From NCBI GenBank assembly GCA_022511345.1, contig JAFLRR010000012.1, positions 16,949-80,948 on the forward strand: 64,000 nucleotides of DNA, read 5' to 3'. The notes below the pieces were generated by a model. It was given only the letters and a program-made list of their open reading frames with translations, was not told where the DNA came from and ran no database searches. Numbering within the stretch: the stretch's first letter is position 1; each line of letters begins with the position of its first letter. The position numbers and the translations under genes were made by a program. Below, in pieces: positions 27,907 through 36,519 of the stretch. The DNA comes from Alistipes sp. (GTDB taxonomy: Bacteria; Bacteroidota; Bacteroidia; Bacteroidales; Rikenellaceae).

Positions 27907-28597
27907 TTCTCCTGAATTGCCACCTCCTTAAGCAGCTTCGCGTTGTTTTATGGTAATCATATTCATCTTTATCCTTATGGGGCAATTCATATTCAAATAC
28001 ATTTTTACGTTTGGCGCATGTTACATTTTTCACCTCTTCGCCATCCTCCCATCTAACCGTAAAACCTCCAAATATCGAAAATTTCCCGAAAAGATATTCG
28101 TATATATATGTAGAGCGGTTCTCAATATTAGACTTTATCTTTTTGCCATTTTTTATTTTAGTTATCTCCACCCATTCTCCATTTTTACCTTTGACCATAA
28201 ACTCTCTGATAAGAGCCGAGGCACGCACAATTTCATTATTTGCCGTTTTATGTTCGAAGGTAATGTCTATTCCCGAGACATGAGTATGCAGCACTCCGAT
28301 ATCGAATACGGAGGGATTCTCCTCACCGCTCTTTTTCTTGCGGTTGCGATGATAGACTATTGGGTCTTTAACGCCATTAGCCTGCTCCTCATGATAGTAT
28401 ATCTCCACACACACGGGATGAACCTCGACACGTGCGTCACCGCCGTCGACAATAAAATGCCCGCTCAAAATAGCCTTTGCTACTTCTTGAAACTTCTGCG
28501 GCGGCTCCTGCAAAGCAGTAAATGGATTGTTGCCGATGCAGTCTCTTACATCACTGTCTTTGAGAGTGAAATTTTTCAATAGTTCTTTCAGTTCCAT
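27896..28597 (-). CDS. Protein of unknown function, translationally coupled to the deiminase-like gene
   Basis: 233 aa ORF, 11-nt overlap with the downstream gene, AT-rich composition, no family recognised with confidence. Confidence 0.75.
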   Translation of the reverse strand: MELKELLKNFTLKDSDVRDCIGNNPFTALQEPPQKFQEVAKAILSGHFIVDGGDARVEVHPVCVEIYYHEEQANGVKDPIVYHRNRKKKSGEENPSVFDIGVLHTHVSGIDITFEHKTANNEIVRASALIREFMVKGKNGEWVEITKIKNGKKIKSNIENRSTYIYEYLFGKFSIFGGFTVRWEDGEEVKNVTCAKRKNVFEYELPHKDKDEYDYHKTTRSCLRRWQFRRNDK

Positions 28598-28966
28598 AGT
28601 TGTGATTAGTTTTGATTTGACGCAAAAGTATGCAAATTGAAACGGTCTGCCAAAAAATTTTTGTTAAAAGATGTTAAGAAATCTGAAATTTGATGCAGTG
28701 ATGCAATTAGCAGGAACTGAGGATATTGCGGTCGTGCTCTTTATCGGAATGGCGGGAGGTCCGGCGACTGTTCCGTCGGTGGTGGCGGAAGTACCTCGAC
28801 AGACAATAACTGTGGCCGCGACAAAGACGAAGATGACTTCCGCTGGGCGCCTCGCTGCGCTCAAATGGCTATTCTTGAACTATTAAAAACAATCACACCC
28901 AATCTTACTTTTTGGGTGTAAAATTGGGTGTTGATTTTGTAATTTGCTGGCAATCAGCGTTGTTTG

Positions 28967-29054
28967 CGGAGAGAAGGGGATTCGAACCCCTGAAACGCTT
29001 TTGACGTTTACTCGCTTTCCAGGCGGGCCAGTTCAACCACTCCTGCACCTCTCC
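28967..29054 (-). tRNA. tRNA-Ser (GGA anticodon)
   Basis: Reverse complement GGAGAGGTGCAGGAGTGGTTGAACTGGCCCGCCTGGAAAGCGAGTAAACGTCAAAAGCGTTTCAGGGGTTCGAATCCCCTTCTCTCCG; long variable arm; no encoded CCA. Confidence 0.92.
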
Positions 29055-29129
29055 TTTGTCGGGCTGCGGACGCCGGGCGTCCGAAAATCGGTGCAAATAT
29101 AGGTTTTTTTTCCGACAAGACAAAAATTC

Positions 29130-29948
29130 TTATTTCAACGGCGAATCGGGCTCGCGAGCCATGACCTTGTAGAACATGCGGTCGAGGAATGCCGGTGCGA
29201 ATTTCTTGATGAAGTGCGTCGCACGGCCCTCGAACTCCATAAGACACAGCCGCTTGCGGCGCAGTATACCCCGCATTACGATCTGCGCCACCTGCTCGGC
29301 GGTCATCATGCCGGCCTCGTTGCGTGGGGTCTCGCCCTGTGGCGAACCGTCGGCAGTGAGAGCCGAAAAGCGGACGTTGGAGGCAGTGAAGCCGGGGCAG
29401 GCGACCATGACATGCAATCCCTTCTTGATGTTTTCGATGCGCACAGTCTCCAGGAATCCCGTCATGGCATATTTCGATGCCGAGTAGCCCGTGCGGCCTG
29501 GCAGTCCGTGCAGTCCGGCCACCGACGAGATGCCGACGAGCGAACCGTGCGAGCGCTGCAGCATGGGCAGTGCGTATTTGGTGCAGTAGACTGTGCCCCA
29601 GAAGTTTACGTCCATAAGACGGTGCAACACGGCGAGGTCTACGTCGTCGAAGAGCGCACGCATCGACAGGCCGGCATTGCAGATGAGTATGTCGATGCCG
29701 CCGTAGAGCTCGACAGTCCTATCCATCAGAGCCTTGCAGGCTTCGGGGTCGGTGACGTCGGCCTGAACCGCTGCGGCTTCACCGCCGGCGGCGCGTATCT
29801 CGGATACTATCTGCTCGAGCCGTGTGGCGTTGCGGGCGGCAAGCACCGTGTGCGCACCCTCGGCCGCGAGGGCGCGGGCAAGCGCCTCGCCTATGCCCGA
29901 CGAGGCTCCGGTGACTACGGCTACTTTGTTTTCGAATCGCTTTTTCAT
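29130..29948 (-). CDS. SDR family NAD(P)-dependent oxidoreductase
   Basis: VAVVTGASSGIGEALARALA, ICNAGLSM, YSASKYAMTGF. Confidence 0.92.
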   Translation of the reverse strand: MKKRFENKVAVVTGASSGIGEALARALAAEGAHTVLAARNATRLEQIVSEIRAAGGEAAAVQADVTDPEACKALMDRTVELYGGIDILICNAGLSMRALFDDVDLAVLHRLMDVNFWGTVYCTKYALPMLQRSHGSLVGISSVAGLHGLPGRTGYSASKYAMTGFLETVRIENIKKGLHVMVACPGFTASNVRFSALTADGSPQGETPRNEAGMMTAEQVAQIVMRGILRRKRLCLMEFEGRATHFIKKFAPAFLDRMFYKVMAREPDSPLK

Positions 29949-29954
29949 ATCGTT

Positions 29955-30740
29955 TCAGTCATTGATCTCTATCTCGAGTGTATCGTATGCCGGCATGACG
30001 CCTGCGGGCAGAGTGCGGGCCAAATCTTCGTGCAGCCCCGCCTCGTGAGACATGTGGGTGAGGTAGGCGGCGCGCGGCCGGACGCGCTCTATGAGTTCGA
30101 GCGCCTGCGCTATGTTGAAGTGCGACGGGTGTTCCCTGTGCCGCAGCGCGTTGACCACCAGCGTGTCGACGCCCTCTATTTTGCTGATTTCGGCGGGTGC
30201 TATGTCGCGAAAGTCGGTCAGATAGGCCAGCGGTCCGATGCGGTAGCCCGTGACACGGAAGCGGTCGGAGTGGCAGCCCGCTACGGGCACTATGCCGATG
30301 CCGGCGGCGGTGAACGGCTGCTGCTCGTCGATTACGTGGAGCTCGATTTCGGGTACTCCGCGGTAGCGGGCCTCGCCGAAGGCGTAGTCGTAGTCTTTCA
30401 GAACTACGTCGGCCGTGTGTCGTGCGGCGTAGATGTCTACGGTGCGGATAGCGTGCGGGTAGTCGGCGAAGTTGAAGGCTCTCACATCGTCTATGCCGCC
30501 TATGTGGTCCTTGTGCTCGTGGGTGAGCAGCAGAGCGTCGATGGAGGTGATGCCTGCCCGCAGCATCTGGTAGCGGAAGTCGGGCCCGGCATCGATGACC
30601 ATTCTCTTGCCGCCGCACTCTACGGCGGCCGATGTGCGAAGCCTCCTGTCGCGTCTGTCGGCAGAGCGGCAGACGTTGCACCGGCAGCCTATTACCGGCA
30701 CTCCCTGAGATGTGCCCGTTCCGAGAAAAGTCAGTTTCAT
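29955..30740 (-). CDS. MBL-fold metallo-hydrolase (PhnP-like)
   Basis: MKLTFLGTGTSQGVPVIGCRCNVC, LLTHEHKDHIGGIDDVR, YLTHMSHEAGLHEDL. Confidence 0.9.
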   Translation of the reverse strand: MKLTFLGTGTSQGVPVIGCRCNVCRSADRRDRRLRTSAAVECGGKRMVIDAGPDFRYQMLRAGITSIDALLLTHEHKDHIGGIDDVRAFNFADYPHAIRTVDIYAARHTADVVLKDYDYAFGEARYRGVPEIELHVIDEQQPFTAAGIGIVPVAGCHSDRFRVTGYRIGPLAYLTDFRDIAPAEISKIEGVDTLVVNALRHREHPSHFNIAQALELIERVRPRAAYLTHMSHEAGLHEDLARTLPAGVMPAYDTLEIEIND

Positions 30741-30784
30741 ATTGCAAAGATAGTGAGAATTCGGCGACGGCGCCATCGGAGACG

Positions 30785-30823
30785 AAAAAAAATAGCGCCC
30801 TAACCGTCACGGTTATAGCGCTA
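30785..30823 (-). terminator. Rho-independent terminator downstream of the 800-aa lipoprotein gene
   Basis: TAGCGC...AACCG-tca-CGGTT...GCGCTA hairpin; on minus strand followed by T8. Confidence 0.8.
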
Positions 30824-30880
30824 CCCGAAAATGTATTAAGTTAAGTTATAAAGAGTCTTGAGTCTCCTTCTTCGAATCGG

Positions 30881-33283
30881 CTACTTGTTGTAGACGATGT
30901 GGATGTTGGTCAGCATCTTGCCCGAGCCGAGCATTCCGTTCAGCCATGCATCGGCCGTGTCGGTGGTAGGATTGAAGGTCATCGTCACGGAGGTAACGAA
31001 CTCGTAATCCCAGTCGCCGAAGTCGTAGGTAATCCACTTGCCGGTGGTGCTTACGTTGGGCCAGGTCATAGCGGGAATCGATTCGGGGATGTTGATTTTG
31101 ACGGTCTTGGTCTCGTCGCCCTGAATGGTGAGACGATAGAGAGCCGTGCCGGCCGACTCATCCATCGTATAGTCGTCATCACCCGGCTGAATCTTGAGCA
31201 GGGTTACGCCGGGATACTTCTCCTCGAGGTATACGGGGCCATTCTCACCCTCGTATTCGCCCTCCTTGGAGTAGGTCACGTAGAGGGTTGCAACCAGTGA
31301 GCTGCCGGTCATGAACTGCACGGTAGCCGTTGCGTTGTCGCTCTCGGGGTTGAAGGTCAGCTCGTAAACCTCGCTGAACTCCCACTGTCCGGGGCTGTAG
31401 GTTATCCATTCGCTCTGTTCGCCGGCGTAGTTTATTACGCACATCGACTCGGGAACGTGAATCTTGATGCTCTTGGCATAGTCGGTGCCCACGATGTTCA
31501 GACGATACTGCTCGCCTGCATCGGTGCTGTGGTCGAATTCGGGATCGTCGGCGCCCATCGTGGTGAGGCTCACTCCCTGATAGGGCTGCTCGAGGTAGAT
31601 TTCATCCTCCTGGTCGCCGCCGCCTACGGGAGGCGCGAAGCTCGGGTCGTAGACGCACTTGACGATTGCATATACGCTGTCACCGGTGTAGAAGAGAATG
31701 TAACCAGCCTGCTCCTCCTCCCACTGGTCTACGGGAATGGTCGACTTGCCGGTCATGGCTATCTCGTAGAATGCGGGGTTGTACTGGTTCTGCTGGAATA
31801 TGAGCCAGTCGGTTTTGCCCTCCTCGCCTTTGGGAGTCCATGTGTAGTATGCGTTGATGGCATCGGGGCCGGCAGCGGAGTAGATCTCGTACTTGGTGTA
31901 CTCGAAGTTGACCTTCAGCTTTGCGTCGGGAATCTCCTCGCCGGTGTACTGCGAGTAGGTGATTTTGTAGGACTTCTCGTACTCGCCGCTGTACTCCCAA
32001 CCTTTGTCGGGCGTCCAGGTGTTGTCGAAGTTGTAGGTGGTCCAGTCCTTCCAGCCGTCTACGGGCTCGATTGCATCGGGCTCGACATACTCGAGCTGGG
32101 TGATGACGGTGGTGTACTCCTTGTATTCGGCCTTGAGCGAGTTGTTGTCGATGAGCTCGGCAGCATCCTCCACAGTCTTGTCCCACGGCAGAACCACCAG
32201 CAGAGCTACGCGCATGCCGCCGGTGTTGGGCTCAACGGCCACGTTGAATGTCCAGTCGGCCAGGTTGGTATCCTGCTCGTAGGGCTCGGTGACGGTCAGA
32301 TTGACCCACTCGGGCTCATTGGCGGTAACAAAGCCGTTGGTGGTAGCCTCCTGGCTCTCGGTCAGCAGGTAAGCCTTGGGCTCCTTGCCGGCCGCTGCAT
32401 CGCGTGCCGCCAGCAGCATAGCGCGGGCGTAGGGAACGAATATCTCGATGTCTGGGTTGTAGTACTGACCTTCGGCATTGTATACCATATCCTCGGGCAG
32501 AGTGCTCTCGAATACGTCGGCGCAACCCTCGATTTTGACGAGAATGCCGTTGCCGGTGATGGCTGTCAGGTCGTTGCTGTCGGTGAACTCGACGGTGAAC
32601 TCGGTGTCGTTAAGCGGCTGATAAGCGTTGCTGCTTATGCGAATCCAGCCCATGGAGTTTACACTCTCGGCGCTGAAGGGCTCGAGCCACTCGGGAGTCT
32701 TGGCGGTCCAGTCGTAGTCGGACTCCACCTTCACGTAGTATACAGCGGCGCCGTTCTCTGACATCCAAACCATGGGAATCTCGGTTGCGGGCTCGGTCTC
32801 GAACTCGAGCTGACCGTTGTCATTGAACCACTGTACGCCGCCGAGTGGATCGACGGTGTATTTCGCCAGGTAGACATTGAGCTCATAGGGCAGTTGTCCG
32901 AGCGTCAGCGTAGCCACGTTTTGGCTCTTGCCGCCCATGGTAGCTTCGATGTTGCAGGCGTGAGCCTCGGTGTGCTCGGCCAGGTCCTTGACAGCTACGG
33001 TGACGGTGGCAGTGCCGGCCTTGCCGGAGATGGTTTTAACAATCTGCCCGCCGTCGACAAAGTTGAAATAGTCGTTTTCGTCGTTCTTGATTTCGAGTTT
33101 CCAGTCGAGGTTGAATGTGAAATCGTGAGTCCAGATATCACCAGCCTCTACCGCCTCGATAACCGCTGCGGGGAATTCGGGTTCGATTTGAGGGTCTCCC
33201 GGGTCCGATTCGCTGCAGGCTGCGGTGAAGAGCAGCGCGCCCGAAAGCAGAAGCGATGCGAAACGCCACATGATTTTCTTCAT
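30881..33283 (-). CDS. Large Bacteroidetes surface-type lipoprotein with tandem C-terminal repeat domains
   Basis: MKKIMWRFASLLLSGALLFTAACSESDPGD lipobox; two homologous C-terminal modules starting LEQPYQGVSL... and LEEKYPGVTL..., each with YRL(N/T)I..., KI(H/N)(V/I)PES..., (E)WITY..., TFNP. Confidence 0.8.
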   Translation of the reverse strand: MKKIMWRFASLLLSGALLFTAACSESDPGDPQIEPEFPAAVIEAVEAGDIWTHDFTFNLDWKLEIKNDENDYFNFVDGGQIVKTISGKAGTATVTVAVKDLAEHTEAHACNIEATMGGKSQNVATLTLGQLPYELNVYLAKYTVDPLGGVQWFNDNGQLEFETEPATEIPMVWMSENGAAVYYVKVESDYDWTAKTPEWLEPFSAESVNSMGWIRISSNAYQPLNDTEFTVEFTDSNDLTAITGNGILVKIEGCADVFESTLPEDMVYNAEGQYYNPDIEIFVPYARAMLLAARDAAAGKEPKAYLLTESQEATTNGFVTANEPEWVNLTVTEPYEQDTNLADWTFNVAVEPNTGGMRVALLVVLPWDKTVEDAAELIDNNSLKAEYKEYTTVITQLEYVEPDAIEPVDGWKDWTTYNFDNTWTPDKGWEYSGEYEKSYKITYSQYTGEEIPDAKLKVNFEYTKYEIYSAAGPDAINAYYTWTPKGEEGKTDWLIFQQNQYNPAFYEIAMTGKSTIPVDQWEEEQAGYILFYTGDSVYAIVKCVYDPSFAPPVGGGDQEDEIYLEQPYQGVSLTTMGADDPEFDHSTDAGEQYRLNIVGTDYAKSIKIHVPESMCVINYAGEQSEWITYSPGQWEFSEVYELTFNPESDNATATVQFMTGSSLVATLYVTYSKEGEYEGENGPVYLEEKYPGVTLLKIQPGDDDYTMDESAGTALYRLTIQGDETKTVKINIPESIPAMTWPNVSTTGKWITYDFGDWDYEFVTSVTMTFNPTTDTADAWLNGMLGSGKMLTNIHIVYNK

Positions 33284-33346
33284 AATCTAACTAATTTAGA
33301 GGTTTGAAAATACGTTTGCGGCAACGGGTCTCACGCGAGGCTGACG

Positions 33347-33362
33347 TCTCTTGTTAAGAGAC
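33347..33362. repeat. Left copy of palindromic repeat TCTCTTGTTAAGAGAC
   Basis: 16-bp sequence; its exact reverse complement is at 33511-33526. Confidence 0.9.
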
Positions 33363-33376
33363 CGCATTTCCACATG

Positions 33377-33407
33377 CAAAGTAACGCATTTTAATCGACA
33401 TATCAAA
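33377..33407 (-). promoter_or_regulatory. Candidate Bacteroidetes promoter inside the repeat-bounded segment, reading toward the lipoprotein gene
   Basis: Minus strand TTTG-N19-TTACTTTG (consensus TTTG-N19-21-TAnnTTTG, one mismatch). Confidence 0.5.
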
Positions 33408-33462
33408 ATTAGCGCTACCTTTTTTAACGCAGAAATACCCGAAGGCTCGGTTATATAACGTT

Positions 33463-33486
33463 CTGTATATCAAAATTGATATACAG
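33463..33486. repeat. Near-perfect palindrome CTGTATATCAA-AA-TTGATATACAG
   Basis: 11-bp arms, 2-nt centre; partial copies ATATCAAAATT at 33400-33410 and GATATACAG at 33548-33556. Confidence 0.8.
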
Positions 33487-33510
33487 TTTAAGTCCTGTTT
33501 TTGCCGTTGC

Positions 33511-33526
33511 GTCTCTTAACAAGAGA
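33511..33526. repeat. Right copy of palindromic repeat (GTCTCTTAACAAGAGA)
   Basis: Exact reverse complement of 33347-33362. Confidence 0.9.
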
Positions 33527-33748
33527 TCGCATGTTTTGTCTTATGGCTGATATACAGATTATTGCTGCGTAGAAAAATGTAATTTTGCATCTCTCGTCGA
33601 GCCTTTTCCTCACTTCCAATATCTTTGTGCAGAGGTGTTCGGTTTTGCGATAAAAATACCCGTTTTCACCATCCGTTACTGAGCCTTGAAGCCGGAAATA
33701 TGGCATATTTTGAAAAATTGGCTATCTTCGCCGTTGCAAAGTTCGACT

Positions 33749-34039
33749 ATGCGCAGGACTAAAACCATACTTGCAGGCGATATTCTTCAGGAACTCTTTG
33801 CCCGACCCGACATAGCGGCCAAGATTGCCGAAGGCGAGCTGCCCGAGACATGGCGGGCCGTGGTGGGCGACAGCGTGGCCGACATGACCACTCAGCTGCA
33901 GCTGCACAGACGCATACTCTATGTGTCGGTGCGCTCGTCGGTCATCCGCAGCGAGCTGCTCTACCGGCGCGAGGCGCTCCGAGACGAGCTCAACCGCCGC
34001 TCGCGCGTGCCGATAATCGATTCGGTTATTATTAAATAG
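33749..34039 (+). CDS. DUF721 domain-containing protein
   Basis: TWRAVVGDSVADMTTQLQLHRRILYVSVRSSVIRSELLYRREALRDELN. Confidence 0.85.
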   Translation: MRRTKTILAGDILQELFARPDIAAKIAEGELPETWRAVVGDSVADMTTQLQLHRRILYVSVRSSVIRSELLYRREALRDELNRRSRVPIIDSVIIK

Positions 34040-34050
34040 GTAAAAACGAA

Positions 34051-34077
34051 ACGGCCGCTTCATTCAGAAGCGGCCGT
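34051..34077. terminator. Hairpin between convergent DUF721 and TraR/DksA genes, probably bidirectional terminator
   Basis: ACGGCCGCTTC-attca-GAAGCGGCCGT, 11-bp perfect stem; T-rich flank on minus. Confidence 0.7.
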
Positions 34078-34101
34078 CGTATTCTTATTAGCTGGTGCGG
34101 A

Positions 34102-34485
34102 CTATCTTCTGGCCTCCTTGGCCTCGATGCACTCCGTGGCGTGGGGAACCTTCATGAGGCGCTCCTTGGGGATGAGTTTGCCTGTGGTCTTGCAGATTCC
34201 GTATGTCTTGTTTTCGATGCGCACCAATGCCATCTCGAGGTTGCGGATGAACTTCATCTGGTGCTGTGCCAGACGGCCGTTCTCCTCCTTCGACAGGGTT
34301 GTGGCGCCCTCCTCGAGGACCTTGTAGGTAGGCGAGGTGTCCTCGGTGTCGTTGCCCGAAGTGTGTGTAATGGTCTCGCGCAGGAGCTCATAGTCTGCGC
34401 GGGCGTTCTCCAACTTTTTCAGTATCAGCTGCTTGAACTCTTCCAGTTCGGCGTCGTCGTATCTCGTTTTCTCAATCTCGGCCAT
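34102..34485 (-). CDS. TraR/DksA family zinc-finger-type transcriptional regulator
   Basis: NLEMALVRIENKTYGICKTTGKLIPKERLMKVPHATECIEAK. Confidence 0.85.
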   Translation of the reverse strand: MAEIEKTRYDDAELEEFKQLILKKLENARADYELLRETITHTSGNDTEDTSPTYKVLEEGATTLSKEENGRLAQHQMKFIRNLEMALVRIENKTYGICKTTGKLIPKERLMKVPHATECIEAKEARR

Positions 34486-34567
34486 AGTCGGGAATAATTA
34501 ATCATTACGTAAAAATAGCGACTTTTTTTTATATAACCAAATTTTTTCGCCTTTCGGCTTTAATGGC

Positions 34568-34575
34568 TAACTTTG
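34568..34575 (+). promoter_or_regulatory. Bacteroidetes-type -7 box (TAACTTTG) directly upstream of recQ
   Basis: TAnnTTTG match 5 nt upstream of the annotated start. Confidence 0.5.
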
Positions 34576-34579
34576 CAAT

Positions 34580-36493
34580 ATGCAAAATTCGGGCACGGAC
34601 ATACACGGCGTCTTGAAACGCTACTGGGGCTTCGACAGCTTCCGCACAGTCCAGGAGGATATAATCCGTTCGGTCATGGCGGGGCGCGACACTCTGGCGC
34701 TCATGCCCACGGGCGGCGGCAAATCGCTGACGTATCAGGTGCCGACGATGGCATCCGACGGGCTGTGCATGGTCATAACGCCTCTGATAGCTCTGATGAA
34801 GGACCAGGTCGACCGCCTGCGCCGACTGGGCATACAGGCTGCTGCCGTACACTCGGGAATGTCGCCCAGAGCGATAGACATAGCGCTGGACAACTGCGCC
34901 TACGGCGATGTCAAGTTCCTCTATGTGGCTCCGGAGCGTCTGGCCACCGAGGTATTCCGTCTGAGGGTTCAGCGTATGAATGTGACGCTGATAGCCGTGG
35001 ACGAGGCGCACTGCATATCGCAGTGGGGCTATGATTTCCGTCCGTCATATCTGCGCATAGCCGAAATCAGGCGCCTGCTGCCCGGCGTCCCGATGCTGGC
35101 GCTTACGGCCTCGGCCACGCAGACCGTGGCCGACGACATCATGCGTCTGCTGGAGTTTGCCGAACCCTGCATCATACGCGGCAGCTTCGCCCGCAAGAAT
35201 CTCTCCTATGCTGTGCGCCACACCGACGACAAGGAGGGTCAGCTGATGCGCATCGTGCGCAATGTCGAGGGCTCGGGCATAGTCTACGCCTCGACGCGCG
35301 AGGGGGCCGAACGCATAGCCGAGTTTCTGCGCGGCGAGGGCGTCACGGCTGCCGCATATCACGGCGGACTGCCGCATGCCGAACGTTCGCTGCGGCAGGA
35401 CGAGTGGCTGAGCGGCAAGGTGCGCATAATGGCCGCCACGAACGCCTTCGGAATGGGAATAGACAAGGCCGACGTGCGGTTCGTGGTCCACTACACTATG
35501 TGCGACTCGCCCGAGAGCTACTATCAGGAGGCGGGCCGTGCCGCGCGCGACGGCTGCCGTGGATATGCGCTGCTGCTGGCCGCCTCGGACGACGGCGACC
35601 GCATACGCCGGCGCTTCGATGCCGAGTTCCCTCCGCTGGAGAAGGTGCGCGAGATTTACGAGCGCGTCTGCGACTACTGCCAGGTGGGCATAGGCGACGG
35701 GCGCTACGCCTCGTTCATATTCAACATCTACGACTTCTGCTCGCGCAACGGCTTCCGCCGCACGGTTGTCGAGAATGCCATGTCGCTGCTGAGCCGCAAC
35801 GGATACATGACACTGCTCGACGCGTCGGACAATCCGGCGCGGATAATGTTCCGCGTGAGTCGCGACGATTTGTACCGCCTGCGAGTCGAGCGCGACGAGC
35901 TGGATGCCGTGCTGCGAGTGATACTGCGCCTCTACGACGGCGTGTTCACCGAGTTCAGGGCCATAGACGAGTCGCAGATTGCCGCCGTGAGCGGATATAC
36001 GCGCGAGAAGGTGCACGAGCAGCTGCGTCAGCTGTGGCGTCTGCGCGTGATAAGCTACATCCCGGCCAACCGCTCGCCGGTGCTCTTCTTCGACGAGGAG
36101 CGGCTGCCTGCGGCCGACCTCTACATCTCGCCCGAGACCTACAAGCGCCGTCGCGAACTTACCGAGGAGCGTTTCTCGAACATGCTGGCCTATGTCGACA
36201 ACACGACAGTGTGCCGCAGCCGTATGCTGCAGGAGTATTTCGGCGATACCGAATCGGGCGACTGCGGCGTGTGCGACATATGTCTCGAGCGGCGCCGTGC
36301 GGAGCGGACGGAGGGTGCCGCCGGACTCGGAGACCGCATTCTGTCGCATCTCGGGGGCGGCCCATGCAGCGTGAAGGAGCTGGCGGCAGGATTCGGATGC
36401 AGCGACCGGGCCGTGGTCGAGGCCGTGGAGAGATTGCTCGGCGAAGGCAAAATTTCGACCCTCGAAGACGGGAAAATCGCAAAAAACAGATAA
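34580..36493 (+). CDS. recQ: ATP-dependent DNA helicase, RecQ family
   Basis: LMPTGGGKSLTYQVP, AVDEAHCISQWGYDFRPSYL, GMGIDKADVRFVVHY, AGRAARDG. Confidence 0.93.
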   Translation: MQNSGTDIHGVLKRYWGFDSFRTVQEDIIRSVMAGRDTLALMPTGGGKSLTYQVPTMASDGLCMVITPLIALMKDQVDRLRRLGIQAAAVHSGMSPRAIDIALDNCAYGDVKFLYVAPERLATEVFRLRVQRMNVTLIAVDEAHCISQWGYDFRPSYLRIAEIRRLLPGVPMLALTASATQTVADDIMRLLEFAEPCIIRGSFARKNLSYAVRHTDDKEGQLMRIVRNVEGSGIVYASTREGAERIAEFLRGEGVTAAAYHGGLPHAERSLRQDEWLSGKVRIMAATNAFGMGIDKADVRFVVHYTMCDSPESYYQEAGRAARDGCRGYALLLAASDDGDRIRRRFDAEFPPLEKVREIYERVCDYCQVGIGDGRYASFIFNIYDFCSRNGFRRTVVENAMSLLSRNGYMTLLDASDNPARIMFRVSRDDLYRLRVERDELDAVLRVILRLYDGVFTEFRAIDESQIAAVSGYTREKVHEQLRQLWRLRVISYIPANRSPVLFFDEERLPAADLYISPETYKRRRELTEERFSNMLAYVDNTTVCRSRMLQEYFGDTESGDCGVCDICLERRRAERTEGAAGLGDRILSHLGGGPCSVKELAAGFGCSDRAVVEAVERLLGEGKISTLEDGKIAKNR

Positions 36494-36519
36494 CTTTGCG
36501 CTCAATTCATTGCACGACG

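Noticed and set aside
28671-28886. 71-aa plus-strand ORF in the islet
   Set aside because: No ribosome-binding context or recognisable homology, overlapped by an equally long minus ORF; probably noncoding.
28905-29123. 72-aa minus ORF over tRNA-Ser
   Set aside because: Spurious translation of the tRNA gene (EWLNWPAWKASKRQKRFRGSNPLLSAN).
29214-30803. 529-aa plus-strand ORF opposite the SDR and MBL genes
   Set aside because: Antisense to two recognisable enzymes.
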